A program made the position numbers and the translations under genes. Below the pieces are notes generated by a model. It saw only the letters and a program-made list of their open reading frames with translations. It made no database searches and had not been told where the DNA came from. Shown here piece by piece: positions 25,808 to 33,502 of a stretch of DNA of 33,580 nt. The DNA is taken from positions 1 to 33,580 of the forward strand of contig NZ_BAUV01000044.1 in assembly GCF_000513135.1 (NCBI RefSeq), given 5' to 3'. Source of the DNA: Halalkalibacter akibai JCM 9157. GTDB lineage: Bacteria; Bacillota; Bacilli; Bacillales; Bacillaceae_D. Numbering within the stretch: position 1 is the first letter of the stretch; each line of letters opens with the position of its first letter.

Positions 25808-25987
25808 TCATTCTATATTTCTAAAAAAAACTAACTGCTTGTTATTTTCTAGTAAATTGTATTCTTCGGAACCTACCGATGCACCATTGACTCTCAATCT
25901 AATGTTGTGATTTACTTGTCTGTTTCCACTTATAGACTCATCACGTGGGACCCGGTAAAACTGTATTTGGTCAAGTTCTATCGTCAT
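25808..25987 (-). CDS. Small unknown protein or fragment, 59 aa
   Basis: A minus-strand frame from ATG 25987 to TGA 25808 gives a protein-like sequence with balanced composition (MTIELDQIQFYRVPRDES, then QVNHNIRLRVNGASVGSEEY and KQLVFFRNIE). It looks like a beta-rich small domain. I do not recognise it, and no ribosome binding site precedes the ATG (AATAATT), so it may be the surviving end of a larger gene. It converges on the PIN gene and ends just before its terminator. Confidence 0.4.
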   Translation of the reverse strand: MTIELDQIQFYRVPRDESISGNRQVNHNIRLRVNGASVGSEEYNLLENNKQLVFFRNIE

Positions 25988-26043
25988 AATTATTATTTAC
26001 GTAGTTATAAATGAATCGTTTGGAAGTTCGTGAACGGAACAAT

Positions 26044-26370
26044 TCATTGTGATAATGATTTCTTAATTGATGAGGTAATATAAGGTGTAAGGAACGCATT
26101 AAGAGATGTTCCTTCAGATAGTGTCTTTATATCTTCTAAACCTTTGTTTAATCCAACATTACCTTCTCTAATAAGGTCTAAAAACGGCAATCCTTCAGCT
26201 AGGAAACCTAAAGCTATGCTAACTACTAATAGTTCTTGCTTAGATTGCCCTAACTTTGTTTTTGCTTCATAATGACCTCTTTTTGCTAAAATAAGTAATA
26301 AATCTTCATGCGTAGAATATTTTTTATATTTCTCGATTTCATCTAAGTAATGTTCTTCTGAGTCAAACAT
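26044..26370 (-). CDS. Stand-alone sigma-70 region-2-like protein
   Basis: The 108-residue protein matches regions 1.2 to 2 of sigma-70 factors: EEHYLDEIEKYKKYSTHEDL and AKRGHYEAKTKL, then the core-binding region 2.1-2.2 (VVSIALGFLAEGLPFLDLIREGNVGLNKGLE, key LDLIREGN). The DNA-melting region is weak (LNAFLTPYITSSIKKSL in place of FSTYA..WIR..I). Regions 3 and 4 are absent. ATG 26370 follows AAAGGGGTG. It could be a split-sigma subunit (as RsoA is in B. subtilis), a sigma-appropriating regulator, or a decayed sigma gene. It is divergent from the Ntn hydrolase gene with 111 bases between starts. Confidence 0.7.
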   Translation of the reverse strand: MFDSEEHYLDEIEKYKKYSTHEDLLLILAKRGHYEAKTKLGQSKQELLVVSIALGFLAEGLPFLDLIREGNVGLNKGLEDIKTLSEGTSLNAFLTPYITSSIKKSLSQ

Positions 26371-26481
26371 TTTTTCACCCCTTTATTATTTATTAGCCAT
26401 TACCAAAGGTTATCTTTTAATTATGATTGTGTATTGGATTATAATCTTGTATGCTCTAGAAAAAGACGCGGAGGGTATATA

Positions 26482-27213
26482 GTGACTGCTTTGATTGGAT
26501 ATTGTTTTGAAGACGGTGCTTTTTTAGCAGCTGATACTCAAAGAATTTTAAACAAGCCAGGCTCAAGTAATTATTGGGCGCATTTTGAGGTGTCGAAGAT
26601 TAGTAAGTTGTACGAAAACATCGGTTTTGCTACTTGTGGCGTACCTGTTGATGAAGCAAAACTTTCGCTACAAATGAAAATTAAACCTGAATCAACCAAA
26701 AATGAGGTTACTACATTAGCTTGTAAAATCTATGGTGATTTGCTGAAACCCGTTAGTGATATTGAGACTAATTTAGTTATTTTTGGTACCGATAATGAGA
26801 ATGGCTGTGGGTTTATTCGCCGTTTAGAGTGGGATTCTGCAAAGAAAGAGTTTGAAATAGAAGACTATAAAATGGGTAGTTTTTTTGCAGATGGATTCAT
26901 ACCGCTAAATTATGAGATGTATGCAGAATCCAATCTGAAAAAAGCTTTTGCCCCTAGAATAAATGGACTCCAATTAGATTATTGGGCAGAACTAATGTTG
27001 GCTGATATAGTGAATTGGGCAAGTTCTAATGATATTGTTGAAGAATATGGTGTTAATCCAGTCGATTTTCCAATTGATTGTTTGGTTTTCCGGAAACATA
27101 AAACCCCATTCTACAAAAGAGTATTGAAACCAAGCCCAATGTTAAGTGAATATATTCAATCGAAATTCATCGAAGATAACTTTACACTGAAGAAAAAACC
27201 ATCTAGCCAATAG
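26482..27213 (+). CDS. Proteasome-beta-like Ntn hydrolase
   Basis: GTG 26482 has GGAGGG upstream and gives a 243-residue protein that starts M-T-A-L-I-G. Removing Met would expose Thr as residue 1, the nucleophile of Ntn peptidases. Numbered from that Thr, D17 (FLAADTQR) sits where proteasome beta subunits have Asp17, and K38 (SKISKLY) aligns with their Lys33, 14 residues before a Gly in FATCG as in T. acidophilum beta. A GS segment (MGSFFADGF) resembles the conserved Ser-Gly region. The protein lacks a long propeptide. Substrate and oligomeric state are unknown; it may be a self-compartmentalised peptidase or an Ntn amidase. A longer frame to 26434 would bury the Thr. Confidence 0.72.
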   Translation: MTALIGYCFEDGAFLAADTQRILNKPGSSNYWAHFEVSKISKLYENIGFATCGVPVDEAKLSLQMKIKPESTKNEVTTLACKIYGDLLKPVSDIETNLVIFGTDNENGCGFIRRLEWDSAKKEFEIEDYKMGSFFADGFIPLNYEMYAESNLKKAFAPRINGLQLDYWAELMLADIVNWASSNDIVEEYGVNPVDFPIDCLVFRKHKTPFYKRVLKPSPMLSEYIQSKFIEDNFTLKKKPSSQ

Positions 27214-27307
27214 AACTTTTGTAAACTGGTAATCGGGTGCTGATGAATTTCATCTGTCCGCGGACAGAGTTTGTTTTTGGGTTCCAAGTCGTAACCTATC
27301 CAGGTAG

Positions 27308-27341
27308 AAAAGCCACTTCTCTTTAGGAGAGTGGCTTTTTT
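27308..27341 (+). terminator. Terminator after the Ntn hydrolase gene
   Basis: AAAAGCCACTTCTC and GAGAGTGGCTTTT pair with one bulged T, followed by six T. It lies about 95 bases past the stop. Confidence 0.85.
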
Positions 27342-27649
27342 GGGGAAACTATGCTTTGTATCTTGGCATTAGTATCTATATAATGCTACTACCAAGATAC
27401 ACATTTGGGACTTTCATTATCTTTACTTACGTTGAATTCGGTGGAAAATCTTACTACATATAAGGGTGATTCAGTTGAAAAAACAATGTAAAAATTGGGA
27501 CTTCCTAATTGGTGGAAGTCCCCTTCTAGTACCTATCAACAATACTAACCTTTAAAGGGATAACAAAAGGTAAATAGTAGAGTTCTGCTATGGGTCAAGC
27601 TGTCATATACTAAAATATGTAAAATAAAATTAGGATGGAATTTTTTGTA
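27342..27649. other. Intergenic region before the spoIID-like gene
   Basis: No gene seen. A perfect 9-bp hairpin (GGGACTTCC/GGAAGTCCC, 27497-27522) without a U-tract lies here. Just before the region, 27256-27269 is a 14-base palindrome, CTGTCCGCGGACAG. Confidence 0.4.
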
Positions 27650-28669
27650 ATGAGACGTCTATTTGCAGCAGGATTTATTCTTTGTACCGTTATTTTAGTA
27701 ATACCAACTATGCTTGTTCTATTCTCAACTTTCGAGCAAGAGGTCTCTATTTCTCAAAACCAAAGTGAAATTACTGTACCAAGTATAGACTATGACCCGA
27801 GCGAGGACATTGCCGTTGCAGTTTTTAGAACCTCTTTAGATTCCGTAGAGACAGTTCCATTGGAGGAGTATGTGATGGGGGTAGTTAGTTCTGAGATGCC
27901 AGTCGCATTTGAACTTGAGGCTTTAAAAGCACAGGCAGTCGCAGCGCGAACTTTTATTTTAAAGCTAATGTTGAGCCCAAATACCACTAAGGTACCTCAA
28001 GGAGCAATTGCGACGGATACTGTAACGCATCAAGTCTACCGTAATATGCCTGAACTTAGAGAACTTTGGGGAAATGATTATGAAGGGAGAATTTCAAAAG
28101 TCATGGAAGCTGTTTTATCAACAAAAGGAGAAATCCTCACGTATGATGGAGAGCCAATTACGGCTTCTTTCTTCTCTACAAGCAATGGTTATACGGAAAA
28201 CTCTGAAGATTATTGGAAAGAAGAGATTTCATATTTGCGTAGTGTAGAAAGTCCTTGGGACGGAGTTTCTCCTCGTTTTAATGGAAAAAAGGAAGTTAGT
28301 ATTGAGGAATTTGAAAAAAAGCTGAGTGTTTCTTTGCCGAGTGATGGTACAGTTGGAACCATAGTAGAACGAACAAAGGGTGGGCGTGTGGCGAAAGTAA
28401 ACATAAATGGAGTTGAACTTAGTGGGAGAGACATCAGAGAATTATTAGACCTTGATTCTTCTGATTTTTCATGGCAACGTATAGGTGGAACTGTTGTTTT
28501 TGAAACTCGTGGCTTGGGTCATGGTATCGGTATGAGTCAATATGGTGCAGAAGGTATGGCTAAAGAGGGTAGTACATATGAAGACATCTTGAACCATTAT
28601 TATCACGGTACCACTATTGATACATTTGATAAATTCGAAGGACGAGTAACTGCGCTTTTAACTAACTAG
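27650..28669 (+). CDS. spoIID: SpoIID-like lytic transglycosylase of engulfment
   Basis: SpoIID cleaves peptidoglycan glycan strands during forespore engulfment in the SpoIID-M-P complex. The 339-residue product has one N-terminal membrane anchor (about 5-26), then VPLEEYVMGVVSSEMP with E82 at the place of the catalytic Glu (E88 in B. subtilis), ALKAQAVAARTF, and the C-terminal signature GLGHGIGMSQYGAEGMA. ATG 27650 is the natural family start; ATG 27635 overlaps the AGGATGG ribosome binding site. The canonical neighbours (murA, spoIIQ) are absent, and a spoIIP-like gene lies 1.8 kb away, so this may be a paralogous copy. Confidence 0.92.
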   Translation: MRRLFAAGFILCTVILVIPTMLVLFSTFEQEVSISQNQSEITVPSIDYDPSEDIAVAVFRTSLDSVETVPLEEYVMGVVSSEMPVAFELEALKAQAVAARTFILKLMLSPNTTKVPQGAIATDTVTHQVYRNMPELRELWGNDYEGRISKVMEAVLSTKGEILTYDGEPITASFFSTSNGYTENSEDYWKEEISYLRSVESPWDGVSPRFNGKKEVSIEEFEKKLSVSLPSDGTVGTIVERTKGGRVAKVNINGVELSGRDIRELLDLDSSDFSWQRIGGTVVFETRGLGHGIGMSQYGAEGMAKEGSTYEDILNHYYHGTTIDTFDKFEGRVTALLTN

Positions 28670-29016
28670 ACCGCAAAATTGTTATAATGAGTTTGGGGTC
28701 TAGTTATGGGACAAGGCAAGATTATATTTCAATAGTTGAATGCTAATCTTTTTGTTGAAGATTATTTCTTATTTTCTTTAAGAATAACTTTCACTTAATG
28801 CTGTTACAAAAGGAGAAACTAGCCTTGTTCTTCATAATGTTGGGACAATATCTTAAAATTAATTATCAGGCGTGCTTGTGAGGTTTTATACTCAAAGTAA
28901 AGGATGTATTCGCAAAATAAGGTATATCTCGTCCTTCTGAAGTAAAAGGAGCACTTCAGTTTAACAAGGAGTACCGTCGGTTTTATCTTGTTACAAAATT
29001 ACATAAGGAGTTCGCA
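28670..29016. other. Intergenic region between spoIID-like and first Nudix gene
   Basis: No gene seen. AACTAGACC...GGTCTAGTT forms an inverted repeat at the spoIID stop (about 28664-28703). Around 28889-28960 a degenerate repeat (ACTCAAAGTAAAGGATGTATTC) resembles the sequence before the second Nudix gene (see 29600-29690). Confidence 0.4.
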
Positions 29017-29535
29017 ATGGAAAAGTGGGATTTATACGATAAGCATCGTAATAAAATAGAGAAACAAATAACTCGTGGAGATGAAATGACATCAGACGAG
29101 TTTCATTTAGTAGTACACATATGTTTATTTAATTCAAAAGGAGAGATGCTCATTCAGCAGCGTCAGTCCTTTAAGCAAGGGTGGTCAAACCTTTGGGATA
29201 TCACTTGTGGTGGTAGTGCGGTTGCAGGCGATACAAGTCAGCAGGCTGCTTCGAGAGAGTTATTCGAGGAGTTGGGGATTCATTATAACTTTGAAAAAAT
29301 ACGTCCACAATTTACTATTAACTTTGAACGTGGCTTTGATGATTTTTATTTAATTGAATATGATTTTGATTTGAATGAATTGAAGTTACAGACTGAAGAG
29401 GTACAAGCAGCCAAATGGGCTTCTAAAAAGGAAATCTTAAAGCTAATCGAACAAAAAAATTTTATACCTTATTATGAGAGTATCATTACGTTTCTTTTTG
29501 AGGGGCGACATCACTATGGCTCTATTCGTCTTTAA
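29017..29535 (+). CDS. Nudix hydrolase, isopentenyl-diphosphate-isomerase-like
   Basis: The 172-residue protein has an N-terminal segment WDLYDKHRNKIEKQITRGDEM and HLVVHICLFNSKGEMLIQQR, typical of the IDI-like Nudix group (YfcD type). The Nudix box reads GGSAVAGDTSQQAASRELFEELGI, with Asp for the first Glu but an intact RE..EE metal site. It probably hydrolyses a nucleoside- or other diphosphate; true isomerase activity is not implied. ATG 29017 has AAGGAG upstream. A second Nudix gene follows 176 bases later, each preceded by a related repeat. Confidence 0.85.
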   Translation: MEKWDLYDKHRNKIEKQITRGDEMTSDEFHLVVHICLFNSKGEMLIQQRQSFKQGWSNLWDITCGGSAVAGDTSQQAASRELFEELGIHYNFEKIRPQFTINFERGFDDFYLIEYDFDLNELKLQTEEVQAAKWASKKEILKLIEQKNFIPYYESIITFLFEGRHHYGSIRL

Positions 29536-29599
29536 GATGTGTTATTTTGCAATGATAACGCATTTAAAGAGTTAAGTTTATAAAGGCGTAAAAAAGATT

Positions 29600-29690
29600 G
29601 TGAAGCATTGTACTTAAAGTAACGGATGCGATAGTGTAAAAAGCTATCGCTGCTCTTATTCCAGTAAGAGAAGTACACTTCAAGAAGATA
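29600..29690. repeat. Degenerate intergenic repeat upstream of the second Nudix gene
   Basis: TACTTAAAGTAACGGATGCGATAG, with an internal hairpin GCGATAG...CTATCGC (about 29628-29650), resembles sequence upstream of the first Nudix gene (28889-28960) and sequence after the second (30165-30200). Confidence 0.45.
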
Positions 29691-29711
29691 TTATATTAAG
29701 TGGGTGAAAAT

Positions 29712-30158
29712 ATGGCTGAATATACAAGAGAAATTAGAGAGCTTATTGGCAATAGACCGTTTATTTTAGTTGGCTCTACTATTGTAGTTATTAACGATAA
29801 AAAAGAGATATTATTCCAACATCGTTCTGATACAGAAGAATGGGGATTACCAGGTGGAGCAATGGAGATTGGTGAAACTTTAGAGCAAACAGCTGAACGT
29901 GAATTGTATGAAGAAACAGGCTTAAAGGCAAAAACATTAAAGTTTGTAGATGTTATGTCGGGTAAAGAACTTTATTTTAAATATCCTAATGGGGATGAGG
30001 TTTACAATGTGATTAGCATTTATCTAGCCGAAGGAATTAATGGGAAATTAGCTATGAATGATGGTGAAAGTTTGGCGCTGAAATATTTTTCATTAAATAA
30101 CCTCCCATCACAAATGGATGAAAGAGCAAAGTTAATTATTGAAAAATATTTTTTATAG
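29712..30158 (+). CDS. Nudix hydrolase
   Basis: The 148-residue protein carries a complete Nudix box, GGAMEIGETLEQTAERELYEETGL, with all acidic metal ligands, preceded by FQHRSDTEEWGLP. Such enzymes hydrolyse nucleoside diphosphates linked to other groups; the substrate cannot be read here. ATG 29712 follows GGGTG; a GTG four codons upstream is possible but sits on the ribosome binding site. It ends at a strong bidirectional terminator shared with the convergent spoIIP operon. Confidence 0.92.
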   Translation: MAEYTREIRELIGNRPFILVGSTIVVINDKKEILFQHRSDTEEWGLPGGAMEIGETLEQTAERELYEETGLKAKTLKFVDVMSGKELYFKYPNGDEVYNVISIYLAEGINGKLAMNDGESLALKYFSLNNLPSQMDERAKLIIEKYFL

Positions 30159-30228
30159 AAGATAGACTATTGCACTAACGGATGCATCGTATCTTGTTGC
30201 GCTTGAGAAACAGGTTAAATACAAAAGG

Positions 30229-30283
30229 AAAAACAAGAAGACCGATACTAATAATTCAGTAACGGTCTTCTTGTTTTTCTTTT
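30229..30283. terminator. Strong bidirectional terminator between convergent genes
   Basis: AAAAACAAGAAGACCG (30229-30244) pairs perfectly with CGGTCTTCTTGTTTTT (30263-30278), with inner TACT/AGTA pairing. A and T runs at both edges allow termination in either direction. Confidence 0.9.
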
Positions 30284-30438
30284 TCGTCCTGGTTTTCATT
30301 CCAGTGCTGGAATAATTCTAATGAAACCGTAAGTAAACCTGTAATAGAAACAGATAATGTTATACGCCAGTTTAGATAGAAATAAGCATAAGTAGTAGAT
30401 ATAATAAACCAAATCAACCAAATCAAAATACTATTCAT
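30256..30438 (-). CDS. Small two-helix membrane protein, 60 aa
   Basis: ATG 30438 lies inside the last codons of the spoIIP-like gene (GTCAATGAATAG, eight-base overlap) and follows GCGGAGAAA, so translation is probably coupled. The product has two hydrophobic helices (SILIWLIWFIISTTYAYFYL and LSVSITGLLTVSLELF) and an acidic tail (NENQDEKEKQEDRY). I do not recognise a family. Its coupling with a SpoIIP-like protein suggests a sporulation or cell-envelope role. The longer frame from 30477 has no start signal. Confidence 0.65.
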   Translation of the reverse strand: MNSILIWLIWFIISTTYAYFYLNWRITLSVSITGLLTVSLELFQHWNENQDEKEKQEDRY

Positions 30439-31596
30439 TGACTTTCTCCGCTTCCAAGTAAAACTTACTAAATACATCTGCGATTGCTTCAGCAGTTAGT
30501 TCAGCTTCTGCTAGGGAGTTATGAACACCACCCATTTCAATCAAAATTGAATTAGGCGACAAGTCTTGGTTGTAAATGCCATTATTACCTGGGGCTTTTT
30601 GTAGGATGACACCTCGACTCAAGCCAGGATAATCTTTTTCGAGTAAACCATGAAGTTGTTCAGCTAACTCCAGATTTTTTTTATAATTTTCATGTTTGCC
30701 TCCAACCACAAATATTGTTCGGGCGTAAACATCTCCATTAATAGTTACAGTCGTATTTTCTCTTGGGAGTACGTCTCTGTGTAAATCGAAAAAGAATTCT
30801 AAATCGTCATTATTCGCAATTGCTTCTTTAACAAACTCACGAGAGGCATCGTAAGATTTGGCATAGACCCATCCTCTAGTAAGCAAGTTTTCTTGAATGT
30901 TTCTTTCCTCGACTTTAGCACCAATTCCACGCTTCTCTAATTCTTTGGCTAGCTTATCACCAACTAGGGTAACATTAATCTGATTATGAAATGCTTCATC
31001 TATTACATTAGTTTTTAATTCAGGTAAGTAAGATTCATAATTATGAGAATGAATGATATGAACTATTTTTCGACCATTTGTCGTGTCATTAGATTGAGTA
31101 GCTTCCTTTTCCTTTTCTAATTTTTCTAACTTAGCTAAACTTTCTTGTGTTGCTTCTCGCTCAGCCATTATTACATCCATAGGTGGAGCTGATTCCATGG
31201 GAAGAGTTGTATAATCCATATTTTCTCCAGCAACAATAATTTGTCCATCATACAATGCAAAACCAGGCAATTCTCTTCCGAGTAAGCTTGTAGGGTCTTC
31301 AAATTAATACTTGTTGCTACTTGAAGAACTAATTTTGATATGTTGGGAGGTTCACTATCTTCAGGAAGTGCTTGGGTAAAATATTTGTTTTCCCTTCCGA
31401 GTAAATAGATAAAATCATCTACAGTTATACTGTCAGACCACTCTTGTACTTGATTAGAAGCTAGTCCATAACCAGGTAATGAAGTAAGCATGCCTGTTAT
31501 AATAAAAATTGATACCATGCCAAGAATCGTCAAAACGATAAGGCGCTTTAGGCTCGTACGATTTATTTTATAACTACGAAATTGATTTGATTTCAT
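30431..31596 (-). pseudogene. spoIIP: SpoIIP-like amidase/endopeptidase with a frameshift
   Basis: SpoIIP cuts peptidoglycan stem peptides during engulfment with SpoIID. ATG 31596 (AGGAG upstream) opens a frame with a membrane anchor (LIVLTILGMVSIFIITGML) that reads correctly to about VATSINLK near 31303, then goes out of frame. The remainder (TSLLGRELPGFALYDGQIIV to 30431) is in another frame. It carries the zinc-amidase motifs HIIHSHNYESYLP, FFFDLHRDV and SILIEMGGVHNS. A single missing base in AAGACCC (AAAGACCC expected) near 31296-31303 explains the break. It is either a recent pseudogene or a sequencing error; programmed frameshifting seems unlikely. Confidence 0.88.
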
Positions 31597-31879
31597 ATTT
31601 TATACACTCCTGGTTTTATTATTGGTACAATAGAACGACAAGTACCAATTGGAAAAATTTAGATATATAATGAGTATGTAATTATGTAGAATTTTATGAC
31701 TTTGAGTCTGAGGATATCCATATTTTTCGTGTTTTATATGCTAGTAAAGTTATAGGTAGCGATGTGATGCAATAGAAGGTGATAATTCAAAAAGATGAAG
31801 TATAATTGTAATTTTTTTATTTAACTACGGAGCAGGATTGCGTAAGAAGTAATGGATTCTTTAATTAGGAGGTGCGGTT

Positions 31880-32059
31880 ATGAGTGATACAACTTTTTGG
31901 ATTACTACAATAGGTGGTTTAGCGAGTTTTGGAGCAGTTATTTGGTTATATGCAGCATTAGGTAAAAGAGTTTCTAAAGAGGAAAAAGAAGCTGGTAGAG
32001 ATTTAACTCACGAAACAAATGCGTTTACAGGTTCTGCAAAACCAAGCCATAAAAAGTGA
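31880..32059 (+). CDS. Small single-span membrane protein, 59 aa
   Basis: ATG 31880 follows AGGAGGTG with ideal spacing. The product has one hydrophobic helix (FWITTIGGLASFGAVIWLYA) and then a charged, hydrophilic tail (GKRVSKEEKEAGRDLTHETN, ending in SHKK). The family is not known to me. The strong ribosome binding site supports a real, well translated gene. It stands alone, upstream of the truncated nucleotidyltransferase. Confidence 0.65.
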   Translation: MSDTTFWITTIGGLASFGAVIWLYAALGKRVSKEEKEAGRDLTHETNAFTGSAKPSHKK

Positions 32060-32202
32060 TGTTATGATTAAATGACTTTTCCTTTAGAAGAAGTTTTGAT
32101 AGGGCATATGCTTACAGGTGCGTTGATGATTTAACAATGTCAGCGCACTTCTTATTGTGCCAACGGGATAGTGAAATAGAGTTAATTTGAAGGGCGGAAA
32201 GA

Positions 32203-32511
32203 ATGAGAGTAGATTTCGATAATTGGATGCCGATTGCGGTTACCGAGATAGACGAGGTTTTCACTCCAATACCCATTATCTGGTTTATTGCTGGAGGCTG
32301 GGCATTGGATTTACATGTTGGACAAGAAACTAGGAAACATAATGATATAGATGTAGTTATTTTTAGGAACCAACAACAAGTTTTATATGAATTTCTAAAA
32401 CAAGACTGGATGTTATACCAAGCACAAAATGGAACGCTTCAACCTTGGAAAAACGGAGAGTCTTTAAATAAACAATTTCCTGAAGGACATGGTTGGTTAG
32501 AATACCTTTAA
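32203..32511 (+). pseudogene. Truncated nucleotidyltransferase
   Basis: The first ~90 residues match the N-terminal domain of small nucleotidyltransferases related to aminoglycoside nucleotidyltransferases: WFIAGGWALDLHVGQETRKH and the metal-binding NDIDVVIFR, then WMLYQAQNGTLQPW. Intact relatives are roughly twice as long. Here the frame ends after 102 codons with an unrelated-looking tail (PEGHGWLEYL) and then a terminator, so the C-terminal half is lost. ATG 32203 follows AAGGGCGGAAAG. A resistance function is not implied. Confidence 0.7.
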
Positions 32512-32527
32512 TTTTTTTCACTAAAGG

Positions 32528-32562
32528 AAGCGATTGTTCAATAGGGACAGTCGCTTTTTTCC
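32528..32562 (+). terminator. Intrinsic terminator
   Basis: AAGCGATTGT (32528-32537) pairs with ACAGTCGCTT (32547-32556), with one G-U pair, followed by T6. Confidence 0.8.
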
Positions 32563-32683
32563 TATTGAAGAGTCTATAATTTTTCAACTACTAGTTGCAA
32601 AAACTAAAAAATCAATTTATAAGTTATTGTTTACTCTTTATATAAAATATTAGAATTGCTTTATAGAGGAGTGTGAGTAATAT

Positions 32684-33502
32684 TTGAAAGATAAATTCGC
32701 AAAAAATATTAACCGTTATCGAAAAGAGAAAGGACTAACTCAAGAAGCGCTTGCACGGCAGTTAGGAGTTACTTATCAAGCAGTTTCTAAGTGGGAAAAT
32801 GAACAAGCAATGCCTGATATTTCTCTTTTACCAGAAATCTCCAAGATATTAAAAGTGAGCGTTGATAAGTTACTAGGATATATATCTTATGATAAACAAG
32901 TCACTATTTATGAAAAAGAATATGAGACCTCTCAATATTATGGGGGAGTAAATCCTAATCCAGACTGCTACAAGGTTCTTGAACTTATGCCACCTACAAA
33001 GCACTTGAAATTATTAGATATTGGTTGTGGAGAAGGAAAAAATTCTGTATTTTTTGCAAGAAATGGTTATGATGTTACTGCCTTTGATATAGCCGACGCA
33101 GGTATAGAAAAAACGAAGAAACTTGCTGATATAGTAGGGGTTAATGTAAAAGTTTTCAAGGCTGATATTTTGGATTTTAGGTTAAGCACACATTTTGACA
33201 TACTTTTTTCAAGTGGTGTTTTGCATTACGTTAAACCAGATTACCGTCAAGAAATATTTCATAATTATAAGAGCTTTACAAACAACGATGGAATGCATTT
33301 CTTGAATGTGTATGTTCAAAAGCCATTTATTGCTCCTCCACCTGAAAAAGAACCGTATTCTTATTTGTGGAAATCAGGTGAATTATTATCTTATTACCAT
33401 GATTGGTTAATAGAAAGTTGCCCAGAAATAATCATTGATTGCAATTCATCAGGAATTCCCCATCAACATGCAATTAATAAGATAATTTCGAAAAAGTATT
33501 AA
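32684..33502 (+). CDS. XRE-type HTH fused to a SAM-dependent methyltransferase
   Basis: The 272-residue protein begins with an XRE/Cro DNA-binding domain (about 1-60; KGLTQEALARQLGVTYQAVS, KWENEQAMPD) and continues into a class I methyltransferase. Motif I is LLDIGCGEGKN (about 108-118), with later DVTAFDIAD and FDILFSSGVLHYV, resembling the TehB/type-11 methyltransferase group. This fusion occurs in Bacillota and may be a ligand- or SAM-responsive regulator, or a resistance-type enzyme under its own control; the substrate is unknown. The start is TTG 32684, following GAGGAG. A new GGAGGAG at 33572-33580 suggests the next gene starts just beyond the window. Confidence 0.88.
   Translation: MKDKFAKNINRYRKEKGLTQEALARQLGVTYQAVSKWENEQAMPDISLLPEISKILKVSVDKLLGYISYDKQVTIYEKEYETSQYYGGVNPNPDCYKVLELMPPTKHLKLLDIGCGEGKNSVFFARNGYDVTAFDIADAGIEKTKKLADIVGVNVKVFKADILDFRLSTHFDILFSSGVLHYVKPDYRQEIFHNYKSFTNNDGMHFLNVYVQKPFIAPPPEKEPYSYLWKSGELLSYYHDWLIESCPEIIIDCNSSGIPHQHAINKIISKKY

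Noticed and set aside
27256-27269. CTGTCCGCGGACAG palindrome as a LexA box
   Set aside because: It does not match the Bacillus LexA consensus GAAC-N4-GTTC.
32203-32511. Functional aminoglycoside-resistance gene
   Set aside because: Only the N-terminal half of the domain is present.
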